Positions 36,904-45,470 of a stretch of 64,000 nt of DNA are shown here, in pieces. Position 1 is the stretch's first letter. Each line of letters starts with the position of its first letter. The stretch lies in assembly GCA_029861955.1 (NCBI GenBank), contig JAOTYK010000012.1:62001-126000 (forward strand), written 5' to 3'. The translations under genes and the position numbers were made by a program. The stretch comes from Acidobacteriota bacterium. GTDB taxonomy: Bacteria; Acidobacteriota; Polarisedimenticolia; Polarisedimenticolales; Polarisedimenticolaceae. A model generated the notes under the pieces. That model was not told the origin of the DNA and ran no database searches. It worked only from the letters and a program-made list of their open reading frames with translations.

Positions 36904-39117
36904 ATGAAACCGGAATCCTTTCGTACCCCCCGTCGACGACTCCTGAGCGATCGCATCGCCCGTGGGCTTGTCTCGGGGGGCGGAATGGCCACGATCGCCG
37001 GAATCCTCGGGATCCTGTTTTTCATCTTCATAGAGATCCTCCCGCTCTTCGGCTCTGCCGACGTAGCGCTCACGGCACGCTTTCCCCTGGATGGCGAAGA
37101 GCCGGGCGCGGTTGTCGTGGACGAGCATCGCACGCACGCCGCGACCTTCGCGGCCGACGGGCAGATCGTCGTTCGCTCGCTTGCGACCGGCGACGTGACC
37201 CATCGCCTGGACTCCGGTATCGACCCCACCCTGGGGCCCTGGAAACGGATCCAGCAGATCCCCGGTGAGCCGCGGGTCGCCATCGAAACCGCCGGCGGCG
37301 ACCTGTTCGCGTTGACGATGGACTGGACGATCGAGTTCGACGAAGCGACCCGCGTCATCACGCCCGATCTTTCCCGGGCCGTCCCCTTCGATTTCTTCGA
37401 TGAGGAGACGGCTCGAATCCCCCTTCAACAATTCAGCCTGGCCTTCGACGACGACGGCGCCATCGCCGGTGCCGCCATCACCGAAGACGGTCGGTTGCTC
37501 TTCGCCCGGCAGTCGATCGAAGAGGACTTCATGTCCGGCGAGGAGACGACCGTCTGGGAGCGGACCTGGCGGGAGGCACCCGGCGATGTCTCCTCTCTTC
37601 TGCTGGATCGACAGCACACGAACATCTTCGCCGGAACCGAGAGCGGAGCTGTGATCTGGTGGGTCATCGACGACGGTGAGCCCCAGGAGCCACGAACCGC
37701 CGAGAACGAGGCGCCGATCACCGCCATGACGTTTCTCATCGGCGATCAGTCGCTGATCACCGGGGACGTCACCGGGCGCCTCGGTGTCTGGTTTCCCGTT
37801 CCTTCGGAGGGCGGTGGCGACCGGCTGGGGCGGATCCGTGGTTCTACCCAACAGAAGGCCCCTATTGTCGGCCTGAGCCCGTCACCGCGGGACAAGGGTG
37901 TGTTGTCGGTGGACGCCTCCGGCGGCATGGCCCTCTACTACTCGACGTCGAATCGATTGCTGTGGAGTGGCAACTCCCCGGTCGGGGCCAGCTCGGTGTT
38001 GTACTACGCGCCGAAGGCCAACGGCGCGATCGTGGCGGGTGCCGATGAGTTGGCACTCCTCGACATCGACAATCCCCATCCTGAGATCGGCTGGAACGCA
38101 CTCTTCGGTCGCGTCTGGTACGAGGGGTACGACCAACCCGAGCGGGTCTGGCAGTCCACCGGCGGCACCGACGTCTTCGAACCGAAGCTTAGCCTGACAC
38201 CGTTGATCGTCGGAACGTTCAAGGGAACGTTCTACTCCCTGATCCTTGCGATCCCGCTGGCCGTCCTTGGCGCCATGTACACCTCGCAATTCATGCATCC
38301 CCGCCTGAGGAGGACCGTCAAGCCGACCGTGGAACTGATGGCGGCCCTGCCGAGTGTGGTTCTTGGATTTCTGGCGGGCCTGTGGCTCGCGCCCCGACTC
38401 GAGATGGTTCTCCCGGCTCTGGTGGCGATGCTCGTCATCGTGCCCGCGTTCGTTCTCCTCGCCGGCGTCGGCTGGCGCAGCCTGCCGAATGGCTACCGGC
38501 ATCGGTTTCCCGACGGTTTCGAGGCTCTGCTTCAACTGTTCGTCATCGCAATAGCGATGTTCGTCGCGTTTCGACTGAACGGCGTCTTCGAGGCACAGGT
38601 CTTCGCCGGCGATGTCCGCCAATGGCTGTTCGATACCACCGGGCTACGGTATGACCAACGAAACGCGATCGTCGTCGGCCTGGCGATGGGCTTCGCGGTG
38701 ATCCCCATCATCTTCTCGATCGCCGAGGACGCGTTCAGCAACGTCCCGCAGAACCTGGTCTCCGGATCGTTGGCGCTGGGAGCCAATCGCTGGCAGACCG
38801 TCACGCGGGTCGTGCTCCCGACCGCCAGCCCCGGCATCTTCTCGGCGATCATGATCGGCTTCGGTCGGGCCATCGGAGAGACGATGATCGTCCTGATGGC
38901 CACCGGCAATACGCCCCTGATGGACTGGAGCCCCTTCAATGGCTTCCGGACGCTGTCGGCGAACATCGCGGTCGAAATCCCCGAGGCACCGCACAGCGGC
39001 ACCCTCTATCGCGTGCTGTTCCTGGCGGCCGCGCTGTTGTTCGTCTTCACCTTCGTCGCCAACACCGGAGCCGAGCTGATTCGTCAGCGGCTACGAAAAC
39101 GCTACGCGCAGCTCTAG
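36904..39117 (+). CDS. pstC: Phosphate ABC transporter permease PstC with large beta-propeller-like extracytoplasmic domain
   Basis: 737 aa, more than twice E. coli PstC (319). Membrane segment about 19-43, then about 380 residues outside the membrane with repeated WD-like strands (AGTESGAVIWWVIDDG, ITGDVTGRLGVWFPV, LSVDASGGMALYYS), then the usual six-helix permease at about 425-737. The coupling (EAA) loop is SGSLALGANRWQTVTRVVLP, followed by GFGRAIGETMIV. Long PstC proteins of this kind are known in several Gram-negative lineages. Next gene starts directly after the stop codon. Confidence 0.9.
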   Translation: MKPESFRTPRRRLLSDRIARGLVSGGGMATIAGILGILFFIFIEILPLFGSADVALTARFPLDGEEPGAVVVDEHRTHAATFAADGQIVVRSLATGDVTHRLDSGIDPTLGPWKRIQQIPGEPRVAIETAGGDLFALTMDWTIEFDEATRVITPDLSRAVPFDFFDEETARIPLQQFSLAFDDDGAIAGAAITEDGRLLFARQSIEEDFMSGEETTVWERTWREAPGDVSSLLLDRQHTNIFAGTESGAVIWWVIDDGEPQEPRTAENEAPITAMTFLIGDQSLITGDVTGRLGVWFPVPSEGGGDRLGRIRGSTQQKAPIVGLSPSPRDKGVLSVDASGGMALYYSTSNRLLWSGNSPVGASSVLYYAPKANGAIVAGADELALLDIDNPHPEIGWNALFGRVWYEGYDQPERVWQSTGGTDVFEPKLSLTPLIVGTFKGTFYSLILAIPLAVLGAMYTSQFMHPRLRRTVKPTVELMAALPSVVLGFLAGLWLAPRLEMVLPALVAMLVIVPAFVLLAGVGWRSLPNGYRHRFPDGFEALLQLFVIAIAMFVAFRLNGVFEAQVFAGDVRQWLFDTTGLRYDQRNAIVVGLAMGFAVIPIIFSIAEDAFSNVPQNLVSGSLALGANRWQTVTRVVLPTASPGIFSAIMIGFGRAIGETMIVLMATGNTPLMDWSPFNGFRTLSANIAVEIPEAPHSGTLYRVLFLAAALLFVFTFVANTGAELIRQRLRKRYAQL

Positions 39118-40719
39118 ATGGTACTCAAAGCAAACAAACCGAAACGACGGTCGGCGCAAGACCGTTTGTCCGATGCGGCGACCTCCCTGTGCAGCGCGGC
39201 CCTCGCGATGAACCTCTTGATGGTCATCGCGCTGCTGGCGGTCCTCGGCTACAACGGATTGTCCTATTTCTGGCAGCGGCCGCTGGTCGAGATGCATCTT
39301 GCCGGCAGCGAGGTCGTCCTCGGCGAGATCCACGAACGCAAGCCGACCGTCGACGCGGAGGCCCATCGCGTCCGAATCAAGACGGGTAATCGCGACGTGA
39401 CGGGAAGCGACTTCCGCTGGATCGACGAACGGGACATCGAGAGCAAGTCGCGGCCGGAGTCGGCCATGGTCTTCGAGCGCATGGAGTACGGCAACTTCTA
39501 CGGCACGATCGACTCGCTGCACCGTGAGGACGAGACGTTGGTTCATGGCGACCAGGCCTGGCCCGCGCTGCAGCGGATGCTCAAACAGAAGCGGGGCGAA
39601 AAGAAATCAATCCATCGACTCGAGAAGCGCGAGATGGGTAAGCTCAACCATCGAATCGAGAGGCTTCGGATCGGGATTCTGCGCTCCGACGACCCCGGTC
39701 TGCGGGAGCAGAAGCGTGTCCTCGAGGCCGAATTCGAAGAACTCTCGCAACAGCTCTTCTCGCTGCGTGACACGTACGCCGCCGAGTACCTGGTCATGAA
39801 GACCGGCGACGGCATCGACCACCGCGTACCCGTCGGGGACATTGTCCGGGCGATTCCCGCAAACCGTCAGTCGGTCCTGGACAAGGCTGGCCTGTACGTC
39901 TCGCGTGTGGTCGAGTTTGTTGTCGACGATCCGCGGGAGTCCAACACCGAGGGCGGAATCTTCCCTGCCCTTTTCGGCACCGTGATGATGGTCTTCATCA
40001 TGTCCTTCGCGGTCGCGCCGCTGGGAGTGCTCGCCGCGCTCTACCTGCGGGAGTATGCGAAACAGGGCCTCCTCGTACGCATCGTCCGCGTGGCGGTCAA
40101 CAACCTCGCCGGTGTCCCGTCCATCGTCTACGGAGTCTTCGGTCTGGGCTTCTTCGTCTACTTCATCGGCGACGGGATTGACCGGATGTTCTTCTCGGAG
40201 GTTCTCCCGACGCCGACCTGGGGTACCGGCGGCATCCTCTGGGGCAGCCTGACGCTGGCGCTCCTCACCGTTCCCGTCGTCATTGTCGCGACGGAGGAGG
40301 GACTGGCCGCCGTCCCACGGATCGTCCGCGAAGGGTCGCTGGCCCTGGGCGCAACGAAGTTCGAGACGACGTGGCGTGTGGTCTTGCCCGCATCCGCGCC
40401 GGGGATTCTGACCGGAATGATTCTCGCGATGTCGCGAGCTGCCGGCGAGGTCGCACCGCTAATGATCGTCGGCATGGTGAAGCTGGCGCCGAGCCTACCG
40501 ATCGACGGGAATTACCCGTTCGTCCATCTCGAACGGAAATTCATGCATCTCGGCTTCCATATCTACGACGTCGGCTTCCAGAGCCCCAATGTCGAGGCAG
40601 CGAAGCCCCTGGTCTTCGCAACGGCTCTTCTTCTTATTGTGGTGGTAACCTTCATGAATCTCGGAGCGATCGCGGTACGAAACCGCCTGCGCCGCAAGTA
40701 TGCAACGAGTGCCGTGTAA
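39118..40719 (+). CDS. pstA: Phosphate ABC transporter permease PstA with periplasmic coiled-coil insert
   Basis: 533 aa (E. coli PstA 296). ATG abuts the pstC stop with no gap. First membrane helix about 25-50, then about 230 residues outside the membrane ending in a charged coiled coil at about 155-225 ([36 protein letters not shown]). Permease core from about 275 with the coupling loop [20 protein letters not shown] and [16 protein letters not shown]. The long form matches the long PstC, so the two extracytoplasmic domains probably interact. pstB starts 2 bp after its stop. Confidence 0.9.
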   Translation: MVLKANKPKRRSAQDRLSDAATSLCSAALAMNLLMVIALLAVLGYNGLSYFWQRPLVEMHLAGSEVVLGEIHERKPTVDAEAHRVRIKTGNRDVTGSDFRWIDERDIESKSRPESAMVFERMEYGNFYGTIDSLHREDETLVHGDQAWPALQRMLKQKRGEKKSIHRLEKREMGKLNHRIERLRIGILRSDDPGLREQKRVLEAEFEELSQQLFSLRDTYAAEYLVMKTGDGIDHRVPVGDIVRAIPANRQSVLDKAGLYVSRVVEFVVDDPRESNTEGGIFPALFGTVMMVFIMSFAVAPLGVLAALYLREYAKQGLLVRIVRVAVNNLAGVPSIVYGVFGLGFFVYFIGDGIDRMFFSEVLPTPTWGTGGILWGSLTLALLTVPVVIVATEEGLAAVPRIVREGSLALGATKFETTWRVVLPASAPGILTGMILAMSRAAGEVAPLMIVGMVKLAPSLPIDGNYPFVHLERKFMHLGFHIYDVGFQSPNVEAAKPLVFATALLLIVVVTFMNLGAIAVRNRLRRKYATSAV

Positions 40720-40721
40720 CC

Positions 40722-41531
40722 ATGAGCGAGGCAGTCCAGATGATCCGCGAGTCCTCTCCCATCCGGCCCGAGATAGAGAACCCCCTGATCGAGGTCTCCG
40801 ATCTGTCGCTGTGGTACGGCGACAATCAGGCGCTGTTCGACGTCTCCATCGAGATCCCCGAGAATCAGATCACGGCGTTTATCGGACCCTCGGGCTGCGG
40901 TAAGTCGACGCTCCTGCGTTGCTTCAACCGGTTGAACGATCTTGTCGACAGTGTTCGCGTCGACGGGGATATCCGTTTCGAGAAGGAATCGATCTTCGAC
41001 GCAAACCAGGATGTCAACGCGCTCCGCAAACGGGTCGGGATGGTGTTCCAGAAGTCCAATCCGTTCCCGAAGACGATCTACGAGAATGTCGCCTACGGAG
41101 CCCGGATCCACGGCGTCCGCGATCGCAGTCGTCTGGACGAGATCGTCGAGAACTCACTGGTCGGCGCGGCCCTCTGGGACGAGGTCAAGGATCGACTGAA
41201 CGACTCTGCGCTGGGACTCTCCGGCGGCCAGCAACAACGCCTCTGCATCGCACGGACCATCGCCATCGAGCCGGACGTCGTGCTTCTGGACGAACCCTGT
41301 TCCGCACTTGACCCCATCGCCACCGCCAAGATCGAGCAGCTGATGGTCGAGCTGAAGGAGCGCTACACGCTGGTGATCGTCACGCACAACATGCAGCAGG
41401 CGTCGAGGATATCGGACCTGACCGCATTCATGTACATGGGCAAGTTGATCGAATACCAGTCCACGGACAAACTGTTCATCGACCCCCTCGAGAAGCAGAC
41501 CGAGGACTACATCACCGGTCGCTTCGGCTAA
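40722..41531 (+). CDS. pstB: Phosphate ABC transporter ATP-binding protein
   Basis: 269 aa. Walker [10 protein letters not shown] (55-63), signature [12 protein letters not shown], Walker [14 protein letters not shown] and switch His in [12 protein letters not shown] are all present. PstB drives phosphate import and, with PhoU, signals phosphate status to PhoR. ATG at 40722 lies 2 bp after the pstA stop; a longer open frame upstream is antisense-like overlap with pstA and is not used. Confidence 0.96.
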   Translation: MSEAVQMIRESSPIRPEIENPLIEVSDLSLWYGDNQALFDVSIEIPENQITAFIGPSGCGKSTLLRCFNRLNDLVDSVRVDGDIRFEKESIFDANQDVNALRKRVGMVFQKSNPFPKTIYENVAYGARIHGVRDRSRLDEIVENSLVGAALWDEVKDRLNDSALGLSGGQQQRLCIARTIAIEPDVVLLDEPCSALDPIATAKIEQLMVELKERYTLVIVTHNMQQASRISDLTAFMYMGKLIEYQSTDKLFIDPLEKQTEDYITGRFG

Positions 41532-41552
41532 CCGACGGACGGAGACGACACG

Positions 41553-42221
41553 ATGGAACCGGCACACGGCAACTTCCACGAGCTTCTCGATTCGCTTCGC
41601 GAGCTCTTGCTTCGCCTCGGCGGACTCACCGAGGATGCCATCGGAAAGTCCGTCCGCGCGTTGGTGCAGAGAGACTCCGACCTGGCGCGGGAGGTGATCG
41701 AGAGTGATAACGAGATTGACTCGGTCGAACTGGAGATCGATCGGCTTGTGATGGAACTCCTCGCCCTGAATCAGCCGATGGCCAAGGACCTGCGATTCGT
41801 CACGACCGCCATGAAGATTGCCCCCGACCTCGAGCGAATCGCGGACCACGCCGTCAACATCAGCGAGAGAGCTCTGGAGTTGAACGGTGAACCACCGCTC
41901 CAGGCGGCCGTCGATCTGTCGGCAATGGCACATCACGCGCAGCACATGGTGCGAGGCGCGCTCGATGCCTTCGTTCGATCCGACTCGGAGGCCGCTCAGG
42001 CGATCATCCATACCGATGACGTCCTCGATCGACAGATGGAGCAGACGTTTCGTATCCTGCTATCCCACATGATCGAGAACCCACGGACCATCTCGCGAGC
42101 GCTGCGGCTGACCTTCGTCGCCAAGTACTTCGAGCGCATCGGCGATCAGGCCACCAATATCTGCGAACAGGTCGTGTTCATGGCGGACGCGCGGGTCATC
42201 AAGCACGGGCACGGCTCATGA
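41553..42221 (+). CDS. phoU: Phosphate signalling regulator PhoU
   Basis: 222 aa, two three-helix bundles with the metal-binding pattern ESDNEIDSVELEIDRL and LERIADHAVNISERA in the first repeat and HTDDVLDRQ with FERIGDQATNICEQ in the second. PhoU bridges PstB and PhoR to turn off the Pho response at high phosphate. Its stop overlaps the phoB start (ATGA), so the regulator genes are translationally coupled. Confidence 0.93.
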   Translation: MEPAHGNFHELLDSLRELLLRLGGLTEDAIGKSVRALVQRDSDLAREVIESDNEIDSVELEIDRLVMELLALNQPMAKDLRFVTTAMKIAPDLERIADHAVNISERALELNGEPPLQAAVDLSAMAHHAQHMVRGALDAFVRSDSEAAQAIIHTDDVLDRQMEQTFRILLSHMIENPRTISRALRLTFVAKYFERIGDQATNICEQVVFMADARVIKHGHGS

Positions 42222-42910
42222 CACGGGTCCTCCTGATCGAGGATGATCCGGACATCGCGTTGATTGTCCGGCACGCCCTCGAGAGGAGCGCCGAATTCAG
42301 CGTCGAGCATGTCGCCAATGGCGAGACGGGACTGGAACGAGCGACGTTGGATCCGCCGGACCTGGTCTTTCTGGACCTGAACCTGCCAGGCATGGACGGG
42401 ATCGATGTCTGCAAGTCCCTGCGTACCAACGATCAGACGCGAGATACTCCGATCATCATGCTGACCGCACGAACCGCCGAGAGCGATGTGATCCGCGGGC
42501 TGGATGACGGTGCCGACGACTACATCACGAAGCCGTTCTCGGTCCGCGAGGTCGTCGCCCGGTCCCAGGCCCTCCTGCGTCGTGCCGGCGGACGCCAACC
42601 CACCGAGGAGCAACTGACCGCGCGTGGGCTCGTTCTCGATCTCGCCCGTCGGGAGGTTCACGCCGGCGGCGACGAAGTCACGCTGACCCGCAAGGAGTTC
42701 GACCTTCTGGCAGAACTCCTCAGGACTCGTGGGCGTGTCTTGACCCGCGAGCGACTCCTGGAGAAAGTCTGGGGCTACGACAACGTCGGAACGACACGAA
42801 CGGTCGATGTTCACATCCGACAACTCCGCCGCAAACTCGGCGACGAGGCCGCCGGAGGAATCGATACTGTCGTGGGTGTGGGATATCGCTTTGTCGAGAT
42901 GGACGATTGA
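42218..42910 (+). CDS. phoB: Phosphate regulon response regulator
   Basis: 230 aa OmpR/PhoB-type regulator. Receiver domain 1-120 with acidic pocket EDD (8-10), phospho-acceptor D53 (VFLDLNLPGMDG), T (MLTARTAESD) and K (ITKPFSVRE). Winged-helix DNA-binding domain about 130-228 with DLLAELLRTRGRVLTRERLLEKVWG and RTVDVHIRQLRRKLG. It would activate the operon at low phosphate. Coupled to phoU (ATGA) and to phoR (TTGA). Confidence 0.92.
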   Translation: MTRVLLIEDDPDIALIVRHALERSAEFSVEHVANGETGLERATLDPPDLVFLDLNLPGMDGIDVCKSLRTNDQTRDTPIIMLTARTAESDVIRGLDDGADDYITKPFSVREVVARSQALLRRAGGRQPTEEQLTARGLVLDLARREVHAGGDEVTLTRKEFDLLAELLRTRGRVLTRERLLEKVWGYDNVGTTRTVDVHIRQLRRKLGDEAAGGIDTVVGVGYRFVEMDD

Positions 42911-44097
42911 TCTCGGGCTGGACCTTCGCGCTGGCCCTCCTCGTCGTGGCGGGGTTGGCCTACGGGTTCGGCGTGTCACGACATCGACGACTGCGACAGC
43001 GTTTGGTCACGGCGCTCGAGCTGTCGCAGGAAGTTTCCGACGAGCGTCAGCAGCAGCTTCTTCGTGACAACGACCTCTTCGCCTCCATCATCCGCGGGAT
43101 GAACGAGGGTGTGATCCTGGTGGATGCCGATCGTCGGGTGCGGCTGGTCAATCGCCGCTGTCGCGAGATCCTCGGCATCGATTTCGATCCCGCCAATTGC
43201 CTGCTGTCCGAGATCGCCCGCTACCCCGAGCTGAATACGGCCGTTGACAGAATGCTCGCCGGTGACGAGGCATCGCAGAATGTTGCCCTTCGGCTCTACC
43301 CGACCGGCGGAGCCTTCGATGTACGGAGCTATCGGTTGTCCCGGGGAGAGGTGCTGTTGCTCCTGTTCGACATCTCGCAACTGGAGCGATTGGAATCCGT
43401 GCGCAGAGAGTTCGTCGCCAACGTCTCCCATGAGTTGCGCACACCGCTCACGGCGGTTCAGGCGTCGGTCGAGTCTCTCGAGGAGATGGAATCAACGACG
43501 GCGGAGCAACGGCCGTTCCTGGACATCGCCGCACGCAACAGCGCCCACATGGGGCTCCTCGTCTCGGATCTGACCGACCTCTCGGTCATCGAGACCGGAG
43601 CCGTCTCGCTTGAAATCCAGTCTCTTGACCTCTTCACCGTCGCGTCGGCGGTCGCCGAGCGGCTAGGAACCGTAGCCCGCGATGCCCAGATCGACGTGCG
43701 CGTCGAGAGCGGCGGTCCGGTTCCGATCGACGCCGACCGCCGACGTCTTGAGCAGATCCTGACCAATCTCCTGGACAACGCACTCAAGTTCACGCCAGGC
43801 GGTGGACGTGTGACACTCCAGTGTTTCATTGAAGGCGACGAGGGTGTCTTCTCGATCACGGACACCGGCGAGGGCATCCCGTTCGACTCGCAGGAACAGA
43901 TCTTCCACCGTTTCTTTCAGGTCCGTAAGGAACGGTCACGCACCGTGCGTGGTACCGGACTGGGCCTCGCCATCGTCAAGCACCTGATGCGACTCCACAA
44001 CGGCCAGGTCCAGCTCACATCGGTCGTCGGCGAAGGCACGACTTTTACCTTACGTTTCCCCCGCGCTGGCACTCGAAAGCCGGATGCGGGACAATGA
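42907..44097 (+). CDS. phoR: Phosphate regulon sensor histidine kinase
   Basis: 396 aa, TTG start overlapping the phoB stop. One membrane helix at about 3-22 (SGWTFALALLVVAGLAYGFG), a PAS-like domain about 57-165, HisKA with H175 in SHELRTPLTAVQ, and HATPase with LDNALKFTPGGG, DTGEGIPF and GTGLGLAIVKHL. It has a single membrane anchor and no periplasmic domain, as expected for a kinase that reads PstB/PhoU status inside the cell. Confidence 0.9.
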   Translation: MISGWTFALALLVVAGLAYGFGVSRHRRLRQRLVTALELSQEVSDERQQQLLRDNDLFASIIRGMNEGVILVDADRRVRLVNRRCREILGIDFDPANCLLSEIARYPELNTAVDRMLAGDEASQNVALRLYPTGGAFDVRSYRLSRGEVLLLLFDISQLERLESVRREFVANVSHELRTPLTAVQASVESLEEMESTTAEQRPFLDIAARNSAHMGLLVSDLTDLSVIETGAVSLEIQSLDLFTVASAVAERLGTVARDAQIDVRVESGGPVPIDADRRRLEQILTNLLDNALKFTPGGGRVTLQCFIEGDEGVFSITDTGEGIPFDSQEQIFHRFFQVRKERSRTVRGTGLGLAIVKHLMRLHNGQVQLTSVVGEGTTFTLRFPRAGTRKPDAGQ

Positions 44098-44100
44098 CCC

Positions 44101-44736
44101 ATGCGCCTGTCTTGCGTCATTCTTCTCGCCCTGTTCGTCTCCGTTACAGGCGCCGAGCCTGAACCGACTGCCCCTGCCCCCATCACCGTCTGGCTCGTCG
44201 ACGGCTCCACCCTGGCCGGCGTCGACCTGATCCGCGCCAACGACCGTCTGCTCCTGAAACTGAGCGACGGAACCGTCGTCCTCCTCCCGGACCCCCTCGT
44301 CCAACGGATCGGTTTGTCGTTATCCGGAATCCCCGCCCCACCAATCCCCGAAGAGGACCCACCGAAGCCCGACGCACGGGGCTTCACCGTCCGCGCCCCG
44401 CAACAACTGGCGGGTTCGCAGGAACCCATCGACTTCGTCACCACCGAGGAGGCCCTGGCCGCGATCCCCCGCCGCGGCCTCGACTTTCCCACGCCCCCCA
44501 TCGACCCCGCCTGGGCGCCGACCTCCGGCTGGTGGCAAGGCAGCATCTTCGACCCCGCCGATCGGGTCAGCACCTGGGCCAACGGCGTCCTCGATCCCAG
44601 TTGGCAATCCACCCACAGCGTCGGCCTCCACTCCGAACCGGTCGGCTTTCGCCCCAGCCATTGGCAGGCCTCGATCATCGATCCCTTCTGGTATCCCACC
44701 GACGCCTTCAAGGCACCGCTTGTCGAGTCGCGTTGA
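44101..44736 (+). CDS. Secreted protein with repeated DPxW motifs, unknown function
   Basis: 211 aa, ATG 3 bp after the phoR stop. Signal peptide about 1-18 (VILLALFVSVTGAEP). Residues 28-75 look like an SH3/LSM-like strand set (VWLVDGSTLAGVDLI, KLSDGTVVLLP). The C-terminal 70 residues contain a repeated Trp pattern: DPAWAPTSGWW, DPSWQSTHS and DPFWYPTDAF. Family unknown. Linkage to phoR suggests expression under phosphate limitation. Its stop codon lies inside the left arm of the 21-bp inverted repeat that follows. Confidence 0.7.
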   Translation: MRLSCVILLALFVSVTGAEPEPTAPAPITVWLVDGSTLAGVDLIRANDRLLLKLSDGTVVLLPDPLVQRIGLSLSGIPAPPIPEEDPPKPDARGFTVRAPQQLAGSQEPIDFVTTEEALAAIPRRGLDFPTPPIDPAWAPTSGWWQGSIFDPADRVSTWANGVLDPSWQSTHSVGLHSEPVGFRPSHWQASIIDPFWYPTDAFKAPLVESR

Positions 44737-44808
44737 CGGGAACAGAACCCCTCCGTCGGCTGGCGCGGCGGCCGCGAGGCCTCCTGCGGGGTTCTGTTCC
44801 CGTCAACG
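44731..44808. repeat. 21-bp perfect inverted repeat downstream of the phoR-linked gene
   Basis: Left arm CGTTGACGGGAACAGAACCC plus C (44731-44751) is matched exactly by the reverse complement at 44788-44808, around a 36-nt GC-rich loop. No T-run follows. The left arm contains the stop codon of the preceding gene. It could act as an mRNA 3' stabiliser, a Rho-independent-like stop lacking a U-tract, or a copy of a dispersed element. Confidence 0.85.
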
Positions 44809-44867
44809 CTCACGGTTGCGGTAGCGCGTAACGCCGCCCGGAAACCAACACCGGTAATCGATGCGGA

Positions 44868-44951
44868 GGGGGGACGCCCCCTGGGGGAGCGACATCGGAG
44901 TCCGAGCGTCTGCGCGAGGAGGACGCGGAGCCCCCCAGGGGGCGTCCCCCC
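44868..44951. repeat. 20-bp perfect inverted repeat, G/C-tract-rich, before msrB
   Basis: GGGGGGACGCCCCCTGGGGG (44868-44887) is repeated in reverse complement at 44932-44951 around a 44-nt loop. Each arm is itself partly palindromic (CCCCC against GGGGG), so alternative folds are possible. It ends 9 bp before the msrB stop codon on the minus strand, so it would form at the 3' end of msrB mRNA. With the previous repeat it fills most of the 224-bp convergent gap. Confidence 0.85.
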
Positions 44952-44960
44952 GATACACCG

Positions 44961-45386
44961 TTACGAAGTGCCGGTTTCCGAGTCCGGGTCTTCCCGCTCC
45001 CGAAACTCGAGCGAGGCGGAGTTGATGCAGAAGCGCTTGCCGGTAGGGGCTGGGCCGTCGTCGAAGACATGACCGAGATGGGCGTCGCAGTGGTTGCAAC
45101 GGGCCTCGGTGCGCAGCATGCCGTGGCTGGCGTCGCTGTGGGTCTCGACGGGAGAGTTTGTCACGGACTCGTAGAAGCTTGGCCATCCGCTGCCGGAGTC
45201 GTACTTGGTGCGGGAGTCGAAGAGACGCTCGCCACAGCAGACGCAGTGGTAGTGGCCGTCGCCCTTGTGGTCCCAGAAGCAACCGCTGAAGGCCGGCTCG
45301 GTTCCGGACTGGCGGGTGATGCGGTACTGGTCGTCGGTCAGTTTGCCGCGGAGATCGACGTCGGTGGGTGGGGTCTTGTTGCTCAT
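44961..45386 (-). CDS. msrB: Peptide-methionine (R)-S-oxide reductase
   Basis: 141 aa. Reduces the R-epimer of methionine sulfoxide in proteins. Catalytic Cys in RFCINSASL near the C-terminus; two zinc CxxC pairs CVCC and CNHC; GSGWPSFYESV and HLGHVFDDGP are family signatures. No MsrA gene or fusion is adjacent, and no signal peptide is seen, so the enzyme is probably cytosolic. Monocistronic minus-strand gene. Confidence 0.93.
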   Translation of the reverse strand: MSNKTPPTDVDLRGKLTDDQYRITRQSGTEPAFSGCFWDHKGDGHYHCVCCGERLFDSRTKYDSGSGWPSFYESVTNSPVETHSDASHGMLRTEARCNHCDAHLGHVFDDGPAPTGKRFCINSASLEFREREDPDSETGTS

Positions 45387-45470
45387 GGGTCGCTCCCTGG
45401 GAGGTCCGTGGCCCGGGTTGGGAAGTTAGGGTAACCTGCCGCGTCGCGTCGCGGCAGGAGGATTGGCGTC

